From Streptomyces sp. NBC_00708 (GTDB taxonomy: Bacteria; Actinomycetota; Actinomycetes; Streptomycetales; Streptomycetaceae), in contig CP108997.1 in the NCBI GenBank assembly GCA_036226585.1, positions 7,237,836-7,301,835 on the forward strand: a stretch of DNA of 64,000 nt, in the 5' to 3' direction. The stretch's first letter is position 1, and each line of letters starts with the position of its first letter. A program made the translations under genes and the position numbers. This document shows, one piece after another, positions 53,036 to 61,142 of the stretch. Under the pieces are notes generated by a model. That model searched no databases, was not told the DNA's origin, and saw nothing but the letters and a program-made list of their open reading frames with translations.

Positions 53036-53242
53036 TTTCGGTACTCCACCAACCACCAGGTCGCTATCGACGCCGACACCCGACCGGTCGTCGTGGCCGG
53101 GCGGCCACTGGCCGGAAACCGCAACGACTGCAAGGCATGGGAGAAGCCCGGCGGCTACCCGGGCACCGGACTCGTTGTCCCGCACCGACGCGAACGCGGC
53201 CGGACCGAGCTCTCGGACTGGAAGGACGAACGTTCGCCCCGA
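53036..53242 (+). mobile_element. IS5-family transposase remnant
   Basis: Reads FRYSTNHQVAIDADTRPVVV, AGRPLAGNRNDCKAWEKPGG, YPGTGLVVPHRRERG, TELSDWKDE. NHQVAIDADTR and GNRNDCKAWE are core DDE-region motifs of IS5-group transposases in Streptomyces. An internal deletion joins KAWE-SGA to GGYPGT directly. No terminal repeats remain. Confidence 0.7.
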
Positions 53243-53277
53243 TCGGACTCCGGCTCCGCCCATGACCCGGGCAGGGC

Positions 53278-54264
53278 CTAATGCGAGGCGTCCAGCTTCG
53301 CCCGCTGGTCCTGCGTGAGGTCGAGGTCCACCGCCGCCAGGCTCTCCTCCAGCTGAGCCACCGAGGACGCGCCCACCAGGGGGACAACCGGGATCTCGCC
53401 ACCGATCAGCCAGGCGAGGACGACCTGGTTCTGCGTGGCTCCCGTCTCCGCCGCGATCTCGGCCAGGGCAGCGAGGCGGTTCGCCGTTCCCGCGTTCTGG
53501 TAGCCGGGATCCAGAGGCTTGTCCGTACGGCCGTAACTGCCGTTCAACAGTGGGGAGTAAGCGACCAGGCAGAGAGAGGGATCCTCGCGGAGGTAGCTGA
53601 GGTGGTCGCCGGAGGTGACCCCCAGGTCCCCGTCGGGAGAGCGGAGTGTGGGCTCGTCCGTGCGGTGGCGCAGGTAGCTGTGGTGGTACTGCAGAACCTC
53701 GTAGCCGGGCAGGCCGGCGGCTGCCGCCAGGGACCGGGCGCGCTCCAGGCGCCAGACACGATGGTTGCTCGCGCCCAGCAGACCCACCGTGCCGTCGGCG
53801 ACGACGGCGGCGAAACCGTCCACCGTCTCCTGCAGGGGAACACGGGAATCCTCGATGTGCGCGTACAGCAGGTCCAGCTTCTCCGTGCCGAGGTTGTCCC
53901 GGCTGCGCTCGGCCGACTCGCGGATCGTCTTCGCGGTGAGGCTCTCGACGTCCTTCGTGAAGGTTGAAGTGGGGTGGTTGGGGCGGCCGCCGAGCTTAGT
54001 GGCGATCGTGATCTCGTCGCCCACGCCCCGGCTGCGCCGCCAGCGTCCCAGAAGCTGCTCGCTCTCACCGCCCTGGGTGCCGTTGACCCAGAACGCGTAG
54101 TTGTTGGCGGTGTCGATGAAGGTGCCACCGGCTTCGACGTACCGGTCGAGGATCGCGTACGAGGTCGCCTCGTCGGTGGTGGTGCCGAACCGCATGGCGC
54201 CGAGGCTCAGGACGCTCACCTTGCGGCGGGTGTCCGGATTCTGACCGATGGTGCGGTAGCGCAT
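53278..54264 (-). CDS. Aldo/keto reductase
   Basis: A 328-residue AKR with the complete catalytic tetrad D51, Y56 (DTANNYA), K90 (TKLGG) and H136 (YAHIED). The NADPH-binding end (VVPLVGASSVAQLEESLAAVD) is present. It reduces aldehydes/ketones; substrate unknown. ATG 54264. The nearest regulator is the LysR 306 bases downstream, across the IS5 remnant. Confidence 0.92.
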   Translation of the reverse strand: MRYRTIGQNPDTRRKVSVLSLGAMRFGTTTDEATSYAILDRYVEAGGTFIDTANNYAFWVNGTQGGESEQLLGRWRRSRGVGDEITIATKLGGRPNHPTSTFTKDVESLTAKTIRESAERSRDNLGTEKLDLLYAHIEDSRVPLQETVDGFAAVVADGTVGLLGASNHRVWRLERARSLAAAAGLPGYEVLQYHHSYLRHRTDEPTLRSPDGDLGVTSGDHLSYLREDPSLCLVAYSPLLNGSYGRTDKPLDPGYQNAGTANRLAALAEIAAETGATQNQVVLAWLIGGEIPVVPLVGASSVAQLEESLAAVDLDLTQDQRAKLDASH

Positions 54265-54361
54265 ATGGGTGCCTTCCGAAGGGGGCCCTGGGGCTTCGGC
54301 GGCGAGTCTGCCTGCTGGAGTGCTCTCGAAGTCAAGGGGTACCGAGGTTGGACCAGCCCCC

Positions 54362-54574
54362 TCGGATCAGGGAGTCGGGCCACCAAGGTGCCGGCGTGTC
54401 CTGGCGTAGCGGTGGCGGGATGCGGGGCGCGCGGACCTTCTCCAGCACGGGTTCGAACTGCGGCGAGTCCCCGCGCTGCCCGGCCGTGACCACGATCGCC
54501 ATGGGCTTCTCACCCTGTTCGATGGCCAGGTGGAGCTTGGTGGTGAACCCGCCGCGCGAACGCCCCAGCCCATG
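54362..54574 (-). mobile_element. IS5-family transposase remnant, second
   Basis: Minus strand reads HGLGRSRGGFTTKLHLAIEQ, GEKPMAIVVTAGQRGDSPQF, EPVLEKVRAPRIPPPLRQDT. GRSRGGxTTKLH, AGQRGDSPQFxPVLE are typical of the N-terminal/central region of an IS5-group (ISL2-like) transposase. It ends in unrelated sequence near 54362; no C-terminal DDE part. Unlike the one at 53036, so two different elements. Confidence 0.68.
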
Positions 54575-54742
54575 ATCCCGGGACCTCAGGTCAGTCCGTC
54601 CGCCCGGGAATCGGCCGCGGCGAAGCGGATCACGAGGGTCGCCGCTCGTAGTGGCTGAGCATTACCCGCATCGATGGCGTCCGCTCCCTGTCACCGTGGG
54701 GCCAGGCCCGTAGCCGGACCCCGCGGTGACACGGAGCACGGT

Positions 54743-55471
54743 TCATGAGGGCCGGCAGGAAGGCCGGACGTTGCGCAGTTCGGTCCTCAGTACGGGCGTG
54801 CCGTCGACAGGCGCCGGATCCTGCGCGGTCGGCTCGATTCCGCCGGCAGCGATCTTGTCGAGCGTCTTCAGGCCGGCGGTGCCGACCGTGCCGAACACCG
54901 TGTAATCCGGCCGCAGCACGGAGTCACCGTAGACGACGAAGAACTGCGAACCGTTCGTGTTCGGCCCGGCATTGGCCATCGCCAGCAAGCCGCGCCCGTA
55001 AAGGCGACGGGCGCCGGTCGGATCACTCGGAGCCGGCGGCAGGTCCACAGGCAGCTCGTCCTTGTACGCGTACCCCGGTCCACCCTCGCCGGTGCCGGTC
55101 GGGTCGCCGCACTGCAGGACCTTCAGCGTCGGATATGCCGTCAGCCGATGACACACCGTACGGTCGTAGAACCGGTGCCGCGCCAGGTGCAGGAAGCTCT
55201 GGACCGTGCATGGCGCCTTCGCCCGGTCCAGACGCAGGGGAAGCGGGCCCCGGCTGGTCGGGACAGCCATATCGACCGTGCCGTGACTGGGGGTGTGCCG
55301 CTGGTCGGGCGGCAGGGGAACCGGCCGCGCCGCCGGCTCGTCCGGTGTCTGGGAGTACTGGCAAGGACCGTGCGTGGTTCGCGGCGGAGCATCGGAAGCG
55401 GACGCGGTGACGCCGCCCCCGGACACGACCAACGCCAATGCCGCCAACGCGGTCATGAGACCTCGTTTCAT
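54743..55471 (-). CDS. Secreted cyclophilin-type peptidyl-prolyl isomerase
   Basis: A 242-residue exported cyclophilin. Signal peptide 1-26 (LMTALAALALVVSGGGVTAS) with an early GxG, then RFYDRTVCHRL (catalytic region), GSQFFVVYG with the catalytic Gln and FF, and GTVG. The core spans about 75-235. It speeds proline isomerisation in exported proteins. ATG 55471 follows GGAGG at 9 bases. The group of secreted proteins in this arm could be its clients. Confidence 0.87.
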   Translation of the reverse strand: MKRGLMTALAALALVVSGGGVTASASDAPPRTTHGPCQYSQTPDEPAARPVPLPPDQRHTPSHGTVDMAVPTSRGPLPLRLDRAKAPCTVQSFLHLARHRFYDRTVCHRLTAYPTLKVLQCGDPTGTGEGGPGYAYKDELPVDLPPAPSDPTGARRLYGRGLLAMANAGPNTNGSQFFVVYGDSVLRPDYTVFGTVGTAGLKTLDKIAAGGIEPTAQDPAPVDGTPVLRTELRNVRPSCRPS

Positions 55472-56086
55472 CCTGCACATCCTCCAAAAGATCGTCAGAT
55501 TTCGGAGCGCTCGCAGTCTAAGGCGCGGCCCGTCGGGCGAGTACCCGTCCGCAAGCCACATTCGCCTCCTTCGCGAGCAGAGCAGAGCGGGGAACAGGGG
55601 GACCTCATCACGGATGTGGTCGCGGGTCAGGCGAAGGGCTCCCGCCAACGAGAAGCAGCTCGTATATGAGGAGTGGCTGGGTGCGGGGCCGGCCGATCGG
55701 CACATAGCCAGAACTGCTCATCGTCGACCTGGTCAGCGGCACGCACATTGGTTTGAGCTTGTGTGAAACCCGCTCTCGTACCTTCTTCTGCCGGTTCTGG
55801 TCTCCTGGGTTGCGAGCTCGTGTACGGGTGATCGGTACTCTGTGCTTCCGGCGGCAGCGATTGGCCCGCGGGAACCGGGAACCCGCTGTCCCTGCCTCAG
55901 GTCTCAAATACAGTCCCGGTCTCGCACCGGACCCTCGTTCCGGCACAGGGTCGCATCGACGCCACAGGCGCGTGTCGTGAGGCCCTGGTCCCTGGCTCAG
56001 CCCGACTGAGAAGTGAGTGGCCCTGGCGAAGCATGCTGTCTGGGCCGTTTAATGCACTGCGATCACGCGAGGAAAGGACCTGTTCT
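55472..56086. other. Gene-free stretch
   Basis: About 615 bases. I see no recognisable gene, palindrome or repeat. It holds the promoter of the anchored protein that follows. Confidence 0.45.
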
Positions 56087-56824
56087 GTGAGCACAGCGCC
56101 GCCGCCCGACGACCCTACGAGGCCGCCGTTACCCCCCACACCCCCACTGCCTGTCCCTGGACCTGACCCCGAGCCGTCTCCAGACCCCCCGGGGCCCCGG
56201 AGACGGCTCGGGGAGATAGCCGCCCTGGTCTCGGCGGCCGCCGCGGTCGTCGGACTTCTGCTCGGCTTCTTCGGGCTGCCGACCGTGGTCAACTCGCCCT
56301 CCGCCAGGACCGCGACCGTCACAGAAACGGTGACCGCCACCACCACCGTCACCGCGTCGCCCGCCGAGATACCGGAGGACGCCGAAACGCGCTCGCCGTC
56401 CGGTCAAGCGTCGCCATCGGCCAACGACGTACTCCTGGCCGACCTCACCCCGCTCGGGATCGCCCCCGACCAGGTCTTCTCGGTCCAGGACGTGACCATG
56501 GGCGCCAAGCCCTATCCCGGCGCCATGGTCATCACCTATCTCTGCCAGTCGGGGCTCGAGTACAGCATCAATGAGAAGTACAAGACGTTGACCTTCACCG
56601 CGGGCTTGGACGACGACGGTGTCGCGGTGTCCGGCCGGCTGTCGGTCATCGGTGACGGCAAGCTCCGCAAGCACGTCAGGATGCAGATCAACCGCCCCCA
56701 GACCGTGACGATCGATGTCTCCGGCGTCGTCAAGCTCGCCATCGTTCCTGAATTCGACAACGGACAAACTTGCGACGTGGACGGCGTGGTCGCTGCCGTG
56801 GCCGACGGGGTCCTGAAGCCTTGA
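56087..56824 (+). CDS. Membrane-anchored protein with Pro-rich tail and extracellular domain
   Basis: A 245-residue protein. Residues 1-40 are Pro-rich and end RRR; a transmembrane helix spans about 43-67 (IAALVSAAAAVVGLLLGFFG); a Thr-rich linker (TATVTETVTATTTVTASP) follows; the C-terminal domain (about 105-245) looks like an NPCBM/NEW2-type beta-sandwich. It would display a carbohydrate-binding-like domain outside the cell with a cytoplasmic tail. The GTG at 56087 follows GAGGAAAGG. No enzyme is attached. Confidence 0.68.
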   Translation: MSTAPPPDDPTRPPLPPTPPLPVPGPDPEPSPDPPGPRRRLGEIAALVSAAAAVVGLLLGFFGLPTVVNSPSARTATVTETVTATTTVTASPAEIPEDAETRSPSGQASPSANDVLLADLTPLGIAPDQVFSVQDVTMGAKPYPGAMVITYLCQSGLEYSINEKYKTLTFTAGLDDDGVAVSGRLSVIGDGKLRKHVRMQINRPQTVTIDVSGVVKLAIVPEFDNGQTCDVDGVVAAVADGVLKP

Positions 56825-57085
56825 AACGGAGACCCTCCACCCGGCCGTGAGCGAGGGAGTTACTGCCGCAGCGTGTTCGGGGTTTGATTCCCGCAGCCTT
56901 GCCCAGGGTGGGGTGCGACAGTGATGCCGCCGGCTGGCGGATGGTCGACAGTGAGGACTGCCGACACCTATTCCAGCCCGGCGGCAAACGCCGAACTCAT
57001 GAGGAAGGCCGGCATCGCCTCCGGATCACGTTCGGGCAGTGACGGTCACGACGAGGGGGCGACACCCTTGAGGCTGGGGGAATGG

Positions 57086-57345
57086 GTGCTGAGCGGGATC
57101 GTGATCGACGCGCAGGACGTCGCCCGCATGCACCGTTTCTGGTCGAGAGCCATGCGTGGCCGTACGGATGGCCTGCGCCTGCCGTTCACGCCGACCGCCC
57201 CTCCGAAGGCCCGTCGACCGACTCCGCTCCCCACCACGCCTGGAGCCTGACCCCCGCGTGTGATCACATCGGGGCGGAGCCACTCGACCTTTCGCAGGGG
57301 AGGGGCCCCTCGTGCCCTCCGCTCCGCCGCCGGGCATCTGGTTTA
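57086..57345 (+). pseudogene. VOC/glyoxalase-family remnant
   Basis: VLSGIVIDAQDVARMHRFWS is a VOC-family first strand and helix; about 120 bases later, in another frame, HIGAEPLDLSQGRGPS appears, the usual second-half pattern (GAxPLDxGQG). The middle is lost and the frames disagree. The long gap 56825-57953 carries, besides this and the IS3 scrap, no recognisable gene. Confidence 0.5.
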
Positions 57346-57747
57346 CGGGTGCGAGCCCGGACCGGGCTGCTGAAAGGCCCGTGAGACGCGTTGCGTTCGA
57401 CGCCTGCGGCCTGTCCAAGAAGGCGAGGGCGACCACCTGCGCGAACTCCGAGGCGACGATCACCACATGCGGTTCGACCGGGATGGTGACGACCTCGGTG
57501 TCACCAGGGCGTGGGGGACGTACAGCCCCCTGTCGGCCGAGTCTTGGAGTCCAAGCTGCCGGACTGGGAGAGGGCGGGATGCAGCCGCGTGCCACGTCCC
57601 GGGTCGAGGCCGGCCCCGCCCCAGACAGGGTCGTCCGGATCCAGGGACGTCAACTCCGGGCCTCTCCTGCGCAGAGCGGGGTAGGACACGAAGGCCATAC
57701 GCGCTCCGCCCCGTGTCTCCTGCGGGCAAATCCTTGACCTCGACCGG

Positions 57748-57867
57748 ACGCAAGTTGTACCAGCCCTCGATGAAATCGAAGATCGCGGTGTGGGCGGCGG
57801 CGGCCCGGCTGGGCCAGGCAGAGGTGCCGAGCACTTCGCGTGTGATGGTCGAGAAAATCTACTCGGC
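57748..57867 (-). mobile_element. IS3-family transposase (OrfB) 3' scrap
   Basis: Minus strand reads WPSRAAAAHTAIFDFIEGWY then NLR; this is the C-terminal integrase part of IS3-group OrfB (TRAxARxAIFDYIExFYNxRR). Nothing else of the element remains. Confidence 0.62.
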
Positions 57868-57898
57868 GAGCGCGGGACCTCGTGCACTCCTGGGCAAC

Positions 57899-57932
57899 TT
57901 TCCATCAAAGAAAATACATGCCATGATGGAAA
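57899..57932. promoter_or_regulatory. Inverted repeat operator candidate
   Basis: TTTCCATCA (57899-57907) and TGATGGAAA (57924-57932) are perfect 9-base arms around 16 AT-rich bases, just before the two-gene operon. A MarR-like regulator is encoded second in the operon, so autoregulation at this site is likely. Confidence 0.6.
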
Positions 57933-57953
57933 AGAACGAGGGAGCTGAACCGC

Positions 57954-58481
57954 ATGCGGCAGAACAACGCTGATCAGGGATCTCTTGGGCGCCCGTCGGC
58001 GGCCGAGGCCGCGACCGATGCCCTGAAGGAGGTGGAAGCTGCTCAGAGCCGGGCGCTGCTCCAGGCGCGGCTACTGCCCGCCTGGTACGGGCCGGCAGCG
58101 GGACTGTTCCTGGCCGCCTACGCCGTCTTCGCGGTGAGGCTCGCAGAGACGCACCAGATCCTCATCCAGCAATTCGTCGCGTGGCCGGTAGCTCTGTTGG
58201 CGGTTTTGGGGGTCAGGCGGGCCGCAAGACGCGGCACGGGTGTGCGGGGAGCCGGGCAGGGGTATGCCGGGGAAGGTGGGGCGGATCGCAGGAAGCAGCT
58301 CGTCATCGCGTTGTTCTCGATGCTCGTTGCGGCGTGTGTGGCGGGGGGCGGGTGCTGGGCACTCGGAGCAGGAGTGCAGGCCGTTGTCCTTGCTGCCGCT
58401 GTCGGTCTGGGGCTGGGCGCCTGGGCCGGCTTGGCGCGGCGCAACGCCGTGATCAGGGCCCGGCTACGGGAACTTGCGTGA
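57954..58481 (+). CDS. Small membrane protein, operon with MarR-like regulator
   Basis: A 175-residue protein: N-terminal soluble helix (ALKEVEAAQSRALLQARLLP), two hydrophobic helices (WYGPAAGLFLAAYAVFAV and FVAWPVALLAVLGV), a basic loop, then two more (ALFSMLVAACVAGGGCWALG and VVLAAAVGLGLGAWAGLA). Function unknown. GAGGGAG precedes the ATG. It overlaps the next gene by 4 bases, a pairing of membrane protein and winged-helix repressor seen in many Streptomyces. Confidence 0.75.
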   Translation: MRQNNADQGSLGRPSAAEAATDALKEVEAAQSRALLQARLLPAWYGPAAGLFLAAYAVFAVRLAETHQILIQQFVAWPVALLAVLGVRRAARRGTGVRGAGQGYAGEGGADRRKQLVIALFSMLVAACVAGGGCWALGAGVQAVVLAAAVGLGLGAWAGLARRNAVIRARLRELA

Positions 58482-58834
58482 CCGGCGCCCCCTCGGTTCC
58501 TGAGTCCTCCCTCGATGCTGTGCTGCACAACCCGACTCGGTTGGCCGTGGCGGCGTTTCTGTCGGCGTGCGCGGAAGCCGAGTTCGCGGTGATTCGCGAC
58601 CACTGCCAGGTCTCCGACTCAGTCCTGAGCAAGGCGGCGTCCGCGCTGGAGACCGCCGGGTACGTCGAGATCAGAAAGGGCCATGTAGGCAAACGGCCCC
58701 GTACCTGGCTCGCGCTCACCCCGAACGGCCGGGAGGCGATGGCCCGGCACGTCACCGCGCTGCAAGAGATCGTCGCTGCGGCGCGGAGCGCCGCCTGCGC
58801 CCTGGGCCAGCAGGGCGGCTCGTCCTCCCTTTGA
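58478..58834 (+). CDS. MarR/HTH_34-like winged-helix regulator
   Basis: A 118-residue winged-helix protein: NPTRLAVAAFLSACAEAEFA, VIRDHCQVSDSVLSKAASAL (recognition region), ETAGYVEIRKGHVGKRPRTW (wing), LALTPNGREAMARHV. The pattern LxNPxRLAIxxFL...VSDSxLSKHxxxLExAGYVxxxKG is the HTH_34 family. GTG 58478 overlaps the upstream TGA. It probably represses the operon through the palindrome at 57899. Confidence 0.88.
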   Translation: MTGAPSVPESSLDAVLHNPTRLAVAAFLSACAEAEFAVIRDHCQVSDSVLSKAASALETAGYVEIRKGHVGKRPRTWLALTPNGREAMARHVTALQEIVAAARSAACALGQQGGSSSL

Positions 58835-58975
58835 AGGCTGCAGCCCTGCCGGAGGTCTGCTGCCTGGCGTGGACTCCGGCATGCGGATCATCTGCAGAGC
58901 ACGGTCAACGCGGCGCGCCGACGGACTCCCGTCAGGACGATTTACCGGACGTTCGCTCGGGTGGAGTGAGACGGC

Positions 58976-59926
58976 TCACCGGCCCTGGCAGCGCACTCCG
59001 TCTCCTGCGCCGCGCCGGCGGCCCGACGCGGACCCGCTGCCCGACGACGCATGGGAGTGGAGCAGGTCGCGCAGGGTCAGCGCTGCAGCCAGCGGCGTAA
59101 CGGGCAAGGCGATGTGCAGGGTCCGGCGCAGCGCCGGGTCGGTGAGGCGGACCAGCACGAGTTCCTCAGGTACCGCCCATGCGGCCAGCGACGGGACAAG
59201 TGCGACTCCGAGGCCCGCGGCCACGTAGCCGAGCTTTCCCGTCCACTCCGCGATCCGGACGATCTTCCTGGGGGCGAAGCCCGCCCGGGCGCAGGCGTCG
59301 GCGAGCATCGTTGGACGGTCCCCGTACACATCTTGCAGCCAGGTCTCGTCGCGCAGTTCGAACAGGTCGATCCTTTCGGCCCCGGCCAGGCGGTGCTCAC
59401 GGGGCAGGGCGACGAGCAATTCGTCCTCGCACAGCGGTGCCGTGGTGACTCCGTCGGCGTAGAAGAGACCGGAGGGGTAGTCGCTGACCACGGCCAGGTC
59501 CAGAGCCCCGTCCGCGAGCCGGGCCGTCAGCGCGCCGCTGCGCCCTTCGACGGCGATGATCTCGACATCCGGCCGGACTTGCCTGAAGGCCCGCAGCGCG
59601 GCGGGAACCAACGCGATGTTGGCGGTCGGGAACGCCCCTACGTGCAGCAACCCACCATGCCCCCTGTGCAGGGCGGCCAGCTCTTGCTCCGCACGGGCCA
59701 GGCGGTCGATGACGTCCACGGCGTGCCGGTACAGCGCGTGGCCCGCCGGGCTCAGCCGCACACCCCTGGGAAGCCTCTCGAAGAGTGGGCCGCCCGCTTC
59801 CTCCTCCAGCGACGCGATGCGCCGGGAGACCGCCGACTGCGTGTAGTTGAGGCTCACCGCCGCCTTGGTGAAAGACCCCGCCCCGGCCACAGCCACCAGC
59901 AGCCGCAGCGCGTCGATGTCGAACAC
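58976..59926 (-). CDS. LysR-family transcriptional regulator
   Basis: A 316-residue LysR protein. HTH: VAVAGAGSFTKAAVSLNYTQ, SAVSRRIASLEEEAGGPLFE; effector domain ends LTLRDLLHSHASSGSGSASG, a Ser/Gly tail. The GTG at 59926 has GGAGGGG at spacing 6, better than the ATG at 59941 which has GGAGG adjoining. It is divergent from the lipoprotein gene at 60189, so probably its regulator. Confidence 0.9.
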   Translation of the reverse strand: MFDIDALRLLVAVAGAGSFTKAAVSLNYTQSAVSRRIASLEEEAGGPLFERLPRGVRLSPAGHALYRHAVDVIDRLARAEQELAALHRGHGGLLHVGAFPTANIALVPAALRAFRQVRPDVEIIAVEGRSGALTARLADGALDLAVVSDYPSGLFYADGVTTAPLCEDELLVALPREHRLAGAERIDLFELRDETWLQDVYGDRPTMLADACARAGFAPRKIVRIAEWTGKLGYVAAGLGVALVPSLAAWAVPEELVLVRLTDPALRRTLHIALPVTPLAAALTLRDLLHSHASSGSGSASGRRRGAGDGVRCQGR

Positions 59927-60188
59927 GAGCCACCCCTCCATCCTCCGCAACCCATTCGTCTGCCGCATGGCTCCCATGCGATGCCGTCGCTGGTGGAATG
60001 TATCGCCTCGCCCTAGCGTCGAGACGGGCGATCGCACCGATGACCGCAGGAAGCCGATCCGTCCGTGCCGGACGAGGGGAAATGCCATGCTCCGAAGTAC
60101 CCAGCAGCGCAGACGGACGATGCGTACCAGGGGGTGCCGGCGTGCCTCCCCTACACCGGCTGCCAGCTGTCCGGCCTGCCGAGCATTC

Positions 60189-60830
60189 GTGGTGAAGTGG
60201 CTTGCGTGTGTTCGCGTGCTGTTGTCGCTGCTCACGGTCGTTACGGCTGTGCTGCTCAGTGCGTGTGCGGGTGCTGACTCCGGCCCGGTCAATGGCGGCT
60301 TTGTACCGACCGTAACGGCTGCCCCGTCCTCGTTCCCGTCTCCATCTCCATCCCCATCTCCATCTCCATCTCTGTCTCCAACGCCCACGCCGACCACCAG
60401 CGCCGAGATTGCCGAGGCCGTCGGCAGTTGGTACACGTACGGAGGCGAGACGGCGGTGGTCAGCCTGATCAAGGAAGCGGTGAAGGCGCAAGCGGGCCGT
60501 CCCCGGTCCGACATGGAGTTGGTGACAGTGGACTTCGGCGGTCTGATGGATGCGCTCAGCGCGGCACGGCTGTTCGGGTCTCTCCCCGATCCCAAGACCC
60601 GGACAGCTTGGTCGGCAGCCATTGAACACCTCGATGAGGGCGCGCGCGAGGTCCTTGCTTCGGCGCCGGAAGCCGGACTGATCCAGTCTCCCCAAGAAGC
60701 CGGCCAGGCGTTGCGGGGGTGGCAGACGTTCGACAAAGGAATCAAGAGCCTCAAGACCGTCCAGGCCCGACTCCACCGCACGTTCGGCCTGAAGCTGTCG
60801 CCGGACCCGTGGAAAGAGAGGTATCCCTGA
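60189..60830 (+). CDS. Lipoprotein with Ser-Pro repeat linker
   Basis: A 213-residue lipoprotein. The signal ends VLLSAC (lipobox LSAC, cysteine C26), then a Ser/Pro-rich linker (SPSPSPSPSPSLSPTPTP) encoded by a TCTCCA hexamer repeat, then a helical domain of about 140 residues with no recognised family (VSLIKEAVKAQAGRP, LDEGAREVLASAPEAG, LHRTFGLKLSPDP). It is anchored outside the membrane. GTG at 60189 or 60192. Confidence 0.7.
   Translation: MVKWLACVRVLLSLLTVVTAVLLSACAGADSGPVNGGFVPTVTAAPSSFPSPSPSPSPSPSLSPTPTPTTSAEIAEAVGSWYTYGGETAVVSLIKEAVKAQAGRPRSDMELVTVDFGGLMDALSAARLFGSLPDPKTRTAWSAAIEHLDEGAREVLASAPEAGLIQSPQEAGQALRGWQTFDKGIKSLKTVQARLHRTFGLKLSPDPWKERYP
60339..60380 (+). repeat. TCTCCA hexanucleotide repeat inside lipoprotein gene
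   Basis: About seven copies of TCTCCA or one-base variants (TCCCCA, TCTCTG) give the Ser-Pro linker. Slippage here would change linker length in whole dipeptides. Confidence 0.8.
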
Positions 60831-61142
60831 GCGTTGTCCGACGGATCAAAGCCGGTCCACTGCCGTCATCTACGGTGAGGACGAGCGCGATCGGCCGGCG
60901 ACAGGTTTCGCCAGGCGACGGCGACCTTCGATGGACAGCGGAGCGTTGCGGTGAACCGTCCGTGTCAGCTGGCTTCGGGGCGCATCGTGGCCGCGGTGTC
61001 CGTGGCCACGGTGAGCGGTCGGCCGAGTAGTCGGGCAAGGTCGGGCTAGCTAGAGGTGTCACCTGCTCGTCGTGACCATCACTGCGGGAACGTGCCCCCG
61101 GAGGCGTGCCGCCCCTTCCGCCCGGTGCGGGAGAGACTCCTT
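60831..61142. other. Gene-free stretch before the helicase
   Basis: About 310 bases between lipoprotein stop and the helicase 3' end. No gene or palindrome seen. Confidence 0.45.

Noticed and set aside
56876..56900. tRNA-like GGGGTTTGATTCCC
   Set aside because: Only three stem pairs; no other tRNA arm is found.
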